Below, piece by piece: positions 11,337 to 12,542 of a stretch of DNA of 12,542 bases. This stretch comes from DAOTXK01 sp034435395 (GTDB lineage: Bacteria > Chloroflexota > Anaerolineae > Aggregatilineales > Ch27), in assembly GCA_034435395.1 (NCBI GenBank), contig DAOTXK010000300.1, forward strand, positions 1 to 12,542, written 5' to 3'. The first letter of the stretch is position 1. Each line of letters begins with the position of its first letter. A program made the position numbers and the translations under genes. The notes beneath the pieces are model-generated. The model was not told the origin of the DNA. It saw only the letters and a program-made list of their open reading frames with translations, and ran no database searches.

Positions 11337-11458
11337 CAAATGTCCATCTGACTCAACCGAGCCTTCCTGGCAGGTAACAAGCCGGAAAAAGCATCGTTGC
11401 CGTTTGACAGACGGTTAACCAGAGTCGGCCTACACCGCCGGGCTTCTGATGGCTCTGG
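11337..11458. other. Remaining intergenic DNA between the HEAT gene and the rpoC control region
   Basis: This 122-nt stretch follows the HEAT-repeat gene. It holds a T run on the - strand (11386-11390) after only a 3-bp stem, and a CCGT/ACGG pair around 7 nt (about 11400-11414). Neither makes a convincing terminator. CCAGAG/CTCTGG (about 11423-11458) could form a long-loop stem. No ORF with a ribosome site, tRNA or other RNA gene was seen. Confidence 0.4.
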
Positions 11459-12424
11459 CTAGGGTTCGAAATCGAATAGCAGGAATTCCCCCGGCAAGCT
11501 GGCCGCATCCAGCGCGTCCTGAGCCGCTTCCATGATTTCCTCGTCGTCTTCGGCTTCCGCCCGTGCCATGATCGCCTGGAGGATACGCCGGGCCTGATCG
11601 CCGCCGATCTCTCCCAAGGCCCAGATGGCGATTTCCAGGATTTCCGTGTCTTCCGTTTCCTCGATCAGGCGTGCCAGATGGGGCACAGCTTCCTCTAGCT
11701 CCAGATGGCCAGCCGCTCGTGCGGCTTCGTACTGCAAGGGCGGCTCGCTGCTGCTCAGTTCGCGGATGATCTCGGGGGACCAAACCTGGTCGCAGGTTCG
11801 GCCCATGGCAAAAACCGCGCTCATGCGCATCTTGAGGTCCTCATGGGCATAGACCTCCTGGATCATCTCGCGGACGCCTTCTCGCCCGCAGTTGGCGATG
11901 GCTTCCAGCGCCCGGCGGCGCAACTCGTTGTCTTCATCCGAGTGGAAGATGTCGAGCACCGTATTCTGGGCCAGTTGAGCATCTGCCTCGCTGATGGCTT
12001 CGTATTCGCCCAGCAGGATGAAGCGGCCCAGCTCAACAGCCGCGGCGGCGCGGACTTCCAGGCTGCGATCGTGCTTGGCGATGTCAATCAGCTTATACAT
12101 CAAGGTCAGGCTCTCATCTTCCCACAGCCCTTCGACGGCGTGCCGACGCACTTCGCTGTCGGCATCGTCCAGAGCCAGGTAATTGATTCCCCGGAAGTCC
12201 ATTTCGAAGTTGGCCTCGCTGATTTCGTTGAGGTGCCGTACGAGTTGCCGCCGGCGCTCCACTGGATAGTCGGGCCAACGCTGGCGTAACTGGTCCAGCT
12301 GGCCGCGGTCCAGGCCGGAAAGTCCGTAGATGGTGGCTGCGCTCAGCGGCTGTGTCTCGTCGGCGAGCACTTCCAGGATTTGGGCAAAACTCTGTTTCCT
12401 TGTTGGCATATGCTGATCCTGCAT
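11459..12424 (-). CDS. HEAT-repeat protein of unknown function
   Basis: This 321-residue soluble, acidic protein has no signal peptide or membrane segment. Residues 82-288 form about six helical repeats with the HEAT pattern (for example DSEVRRHAVEGL 89-100, NELRRRALEAI 166-176, EILEIAIWALGEIG 261-274). Such alpha-solenoids usually act as protein-binding scaffolds; no catalytic motif is visible. The N-terminal 80 residues are helical and do not fit the repeat. The start ATG 12424 has GAGG 8 nt upstream; a second ATG at 12409 with AGGA upstream is also possible. It begins 10 nt after the stop of the RseP-like gene, so the two are probably one operon and the protein may work with the membrane protease. 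rpoC, 398 nt downstream, has its own promoter. Confidence 0.8.
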   Translation of the reverse strand: MQDQHMPTRKQSFAQILEVLADETQPLSAATIYGLSGLDRGQLDQLRQRWPDYPVERRRQLVRHLNEISEANFEMDFRGINYLALDDADSEVRRHAVEGLWEDESLTLMYKLIDIAKHDRSLEVRAAAAVELGRFILLGEYEAISEADAQLAQNTVLDIFHSDEDNELRRRALEAIANCGREGVREMIQEVYAHEDLKMRMSAVFAMGRTCDQVWSPEIIRELSSSEPPLQYEAARAAGHLELEEAVPHLARLIEETEDTEILEIAIWALGEIGGDQARRILQAIMARAEAEDDEEIMEAAQDALDAASLPGEFLLFDFEP

Positions 12425-12434
12425 GATGAACGCC

Positions 12435-12542
12435 TCAAGGGATGTTCCTGGTGATGGGGTTGATCAGATCGTTGATCATGACGATGCTCTTTGTGCCCAG
12501 CAAAATCAAGAGGCCAACCAAATGGACCAGCCCCTCCCGCTC
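12435..12542 (-). CDS. C-terminal end of a membrane protein, probably an RseP-like site-2 protease (5' part outside the window)
   Basis: The frame open from the window edge to TGA at 12435-12437 encodes 35 residues. It reads as a hydrophobic helix (VHLVGLLILLG) followed by NDLINPI and a short polar tail. The combination of a final membrane helix and an ND..NPI-type end resembles the C-terminus of RseP/M50 intramembrane metalloproteases, which cut membrane-bound anti-sigma factors. The zinc motif HExxH and the PDZ domain would lie outside the window, so the family call is provisional. Its stop is 10 nt before the HEAT-repeat gene, and the two frames and spacing suggest cotranscription. Confidence 0.55.
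   Translation of the reverse strand, partial: EREGLVHLVGLLILLGTKSIVMINDLINPITRNIP

Noticed and set aside
11386..11414. T run after a small hairpin as terminator of the HEAT gene
   Set aside because: The stem directly before the T run is only 3 bp, and the larger inverted repeat nearby is 4 bp with a 7-nt loop, too weak to call.

Overview
The window carries seven protein-coding genes, two of them cut by the window ends, plus several well-formed promoters and terminators. No rRNA, tRNA, CRISPR array or insertion sequence was seen. The moderately high GC content, the SARP/BTAD-type regulator with a MalT-like front half, the RNA polymerase beta' subunit with a long N-terminal coiled-coil insert and no SI3 insert, and the DUF3524 glycosyltransferase suggest a free-living bacterium of the Chloroflexota, perhaps Anaerolineae. 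This placement is inference from gene style, not from a marker alignment.

Left part, + strand: (1) an exported or membrane-anchored protein with two TlpA/ResA-type thioredoxin modules (2-1243, probably cut at its start). (2) A transcriptional regulator made of a degenerate STAND ATPase-like half, a winged helix and a BTAD domain (1417-2670), with its own sigma70-type promoter and followed by an intrinsic terminator. (3) A DUF3524-type glycosyltransferase related to the tRNA-queuosine mannosyltransferase QTMAN/GTDC1 (2755-3864). Its stop codon overlaps that of the convergent gyrA.

Middle and right part, - strand: the subunit A of a type IIA topoisomerase (gyrA, 3861-6311) has a textbook promoter. 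It lies downstream of rpoC (6468-11060, TTG start), which ends in a clear intrinsic terminator, so the two are independent transcription units. Upstream of rpoC there is no rpoB. Instead there is a 398-nt intergenic region with a strong promoter, a roughly 180-nt leader containing a terminator-like hairpin, and a pair of direct repeats 42 bp apart just upstream of the -35 box. Beyond it lie a HEAT-repeat protein (11459-12424) and the last 35 codons of a membrane protein resembling the C-terminus of RseP-type site-2 proteases.

The window therefore joins core information-processing genes (rpoC, gyrA) to envelope and redox genes (TlpA tandem, RseP-like, HEAT) and a putative tRNA-modification glycosyltransferase. 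The points most worth a second look are the bacterial QTMAN-like enzyme, the separation of rpoC from rpoB with a possibly attenuated rpoC leader, the gyrase variant (Val and Glu at the quinolone positions, no GyrA box), and the regulator that appears to have lost its ATP-binding motifs.
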